Assembly (NCBI GenBank): GCA_009779335.1
Contig: WREM01000077.1
Span: 1-5,589 of the forward strand
Reading direction: 5' to 3'
Length of the DNA stretch: 5,589 bases
Origin: Streptococcaceae bacterium
GTDB lineage: Bacteria; Bacillota; Bacilli; Lactobacillales; Streptococcaceae
In this document: positions 5,022 to 5,589 of the stretch, piece by piece
Layout: each line of letters begins with the position of its first letter
How positions within the stretch are numbered: position 1 is the stretch's first letter
Position numbers and translations under genes: made by a program
The notes under the pieces: model-generated
Databases searched by the model: none
Seen by the model: the letters and a program-made list of their open reading frames with translations, nothing else
Told to the model about the DNA's origin: nothing

Positions 5022-5589
5022 GTTTTACTGATAGGAAAATGTTGAGGGTGCAAAAACATACAGATAGTCAAGGTTATATAGTTGTAGGTTTTACTGATAG
5101 GAAAATGTTGAGGGTGCAAAAACAAATCATCTATATTTAGGTCAAACTCTTCAGTTTTACTGATAGGAAAATGTTGAGGGTGCAAAAACCAGGTGTATTT
5201 TCTAGTGTATTTAATGGCAGTTTTACTGATAGGAAAATGTTGAGGGTGCAAAAACGTAATAAAGCATTGGCTATCATACTTGAAGGTTTTACTGATAGGA
5301 AAATGTTGAGGGTGCAAAAACTGACATTACAAAAGTCACAGACGAAGAATGGTTTTACTGATAGGAAAATGTTGAGGGTGCAAAAACAAAACGAGCAGTA
5401 ATAATTTCTATTTTCTGGTTTTACTGATAGGAAAATGTTGAGGGTGCAAAAACTGAAATTAAATTGAAAGATGCATTGGCTGTGTTTTACTGATAGGAAA
5501 ATGTTGAGGGTGCAAAAACTCATTTCTGATACTGATGCTGGTTGAATTGGTTTTACTGATAGGAAAATGTTGAGGGTGCAAAAACTCAA
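5022..5589 (-). CRISPR. CRISPR array, probably type II-A, leader-distal part (9 repeats, 8 full spacers)
   Basis: Nine identical 36-bp repeats start at 5022, 5088, 5154, 5220, 5286, 5352, 5418, 5484 and 5550. They alternate with spacers of exactly 30 bp (5058-5087, 5124-5153, 5190-5219, 5256-5285, 5322-5351, 5388-5417, 5454-5483, 5520-5549), and a ninth spacer starts at 5586 and is cut by the window edge. Read on the minus strand the repeat begins GTTTTTGCACCCTCAACATT and ends CCTATCAGTAAAAC. Aligned by hand to the S. thermophilus CRISPR1 type II-A repeat as I remember it, 27 of 36 positions agree, including GTTTTTG and CTCAA in the half that pairs with tracrRNA. Read on the plus strand it agrees less well with the common GTTTTAGAGCTATG type (about 22 of 36). 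I therefore place the leader, tracrRNA and cas genes to the right, outside the window. 36+30 bp units are normal for type II-A. Array identity is near certain; subtype and direction are inferred. Confidence 0.97.

Noticed and set aside
4943..5317. A 124-residue minus-strand frame repeating the HPQHFPISKT segment through the array
   Set aside because: The repeat-spacer unit is 66 bp, exactly 22 codons, so any frame open in the repeat stays in register across the array. The 22-residue period is the CRISPR repeat translated, and there is no proper start signal. It is not a repeat protein.
5137..5589. A 150-residue minus-strand frame repeating FCTLNIFLSVK, and plus-strand frames repeating FTDRKMLRVQK
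   Set aside because: These have the same cause: the 36-bp repeat read in other frames, with the variable part of each unit coming from the spacer.
1..5589. A tracrRNA or anti-repeat within the window
   Set aside because: No stretch outside the array was seen that complements the presumed pairing half of the repeat. If present it should be near cas9, beyond the right edge.

Overview
The window looks like chromosomal DNA of a low-GC Gram-positive coccus of the family Streptococcaceae. The evidence is the pbp2b-recR-ddl gene order, AG-rich Shine-Dalgarno sites, TG-extended -10 promoters and the closeness of all four proteins to Streptococcus and Lactococcus versions. From memory, RecR and the 6-phosphogluconate dehydrogenase read slightly more like Lactococcus than like Streptococcus pneumoniae. 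I cannot settle the genus without a search. All genes are on the minus strand, so transcription runs from high to low coordinates.

Layout along the direction of transcription. (1) 5022-5589 is a CRISPR array with nine perfect 36-bp repeats and eight complete 30-bp spacers; a ninth spacer is cut by the window edge. The array runs off the right edge and no cas gene, leader or tracrRNA is in view. Read on the minus strand, the repeat resembles the Streptococcus thermophilus CRISPR1 (type II-A) repeat: 27 of 36 positions by hand alignment to the sequence as I remember it. The visible end would then be the leader-distal (oldest) end. (2) 4947-5021 is a 75-bp gap holding an AT-rich terminator-like hairpin for the array transcript. 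Its T-tract runs straight into a TG-extended -10 promoter for gnd. (3) 3522-4946 is gnd, the NADP-type 6-phosphogluconate dehydrogenase of the pentose phosphate pathway. (4) 3419-3521 holds a weak terminator overlapping the gnd stop codon and a good promoter for the next operon. (5) 1280-3418 is pbp2b, a class B penicillin-binding protein. (6) 663-1259 is recR, a recombination mediator. (7) 1-630 is the first 210 codons of ddl, D-alanine--D-alanine ligase, cut by the left edge.

pbp2b, recR and ddl are separated by only 20 and 32 bp and each has its own ribosome binding site. They look like one transcript combining peptidoglycan precursor synthesis (Ddl), lateral wall cross-linking (PBP2b) and DNA repair (RecR). 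gnd appears to be a separate single-gene unit.

The housekeeping genes are ordinary and intact. The accessory element is the CRISPR array. Its points of interest are its repeat type, its complete lack of repeat decay at the visible end, and its tight packing against the gnd promoter. I found no convincing evidence in this window for a wholly new system; what makes the locus informative probably lies to the right, beyond 5589.
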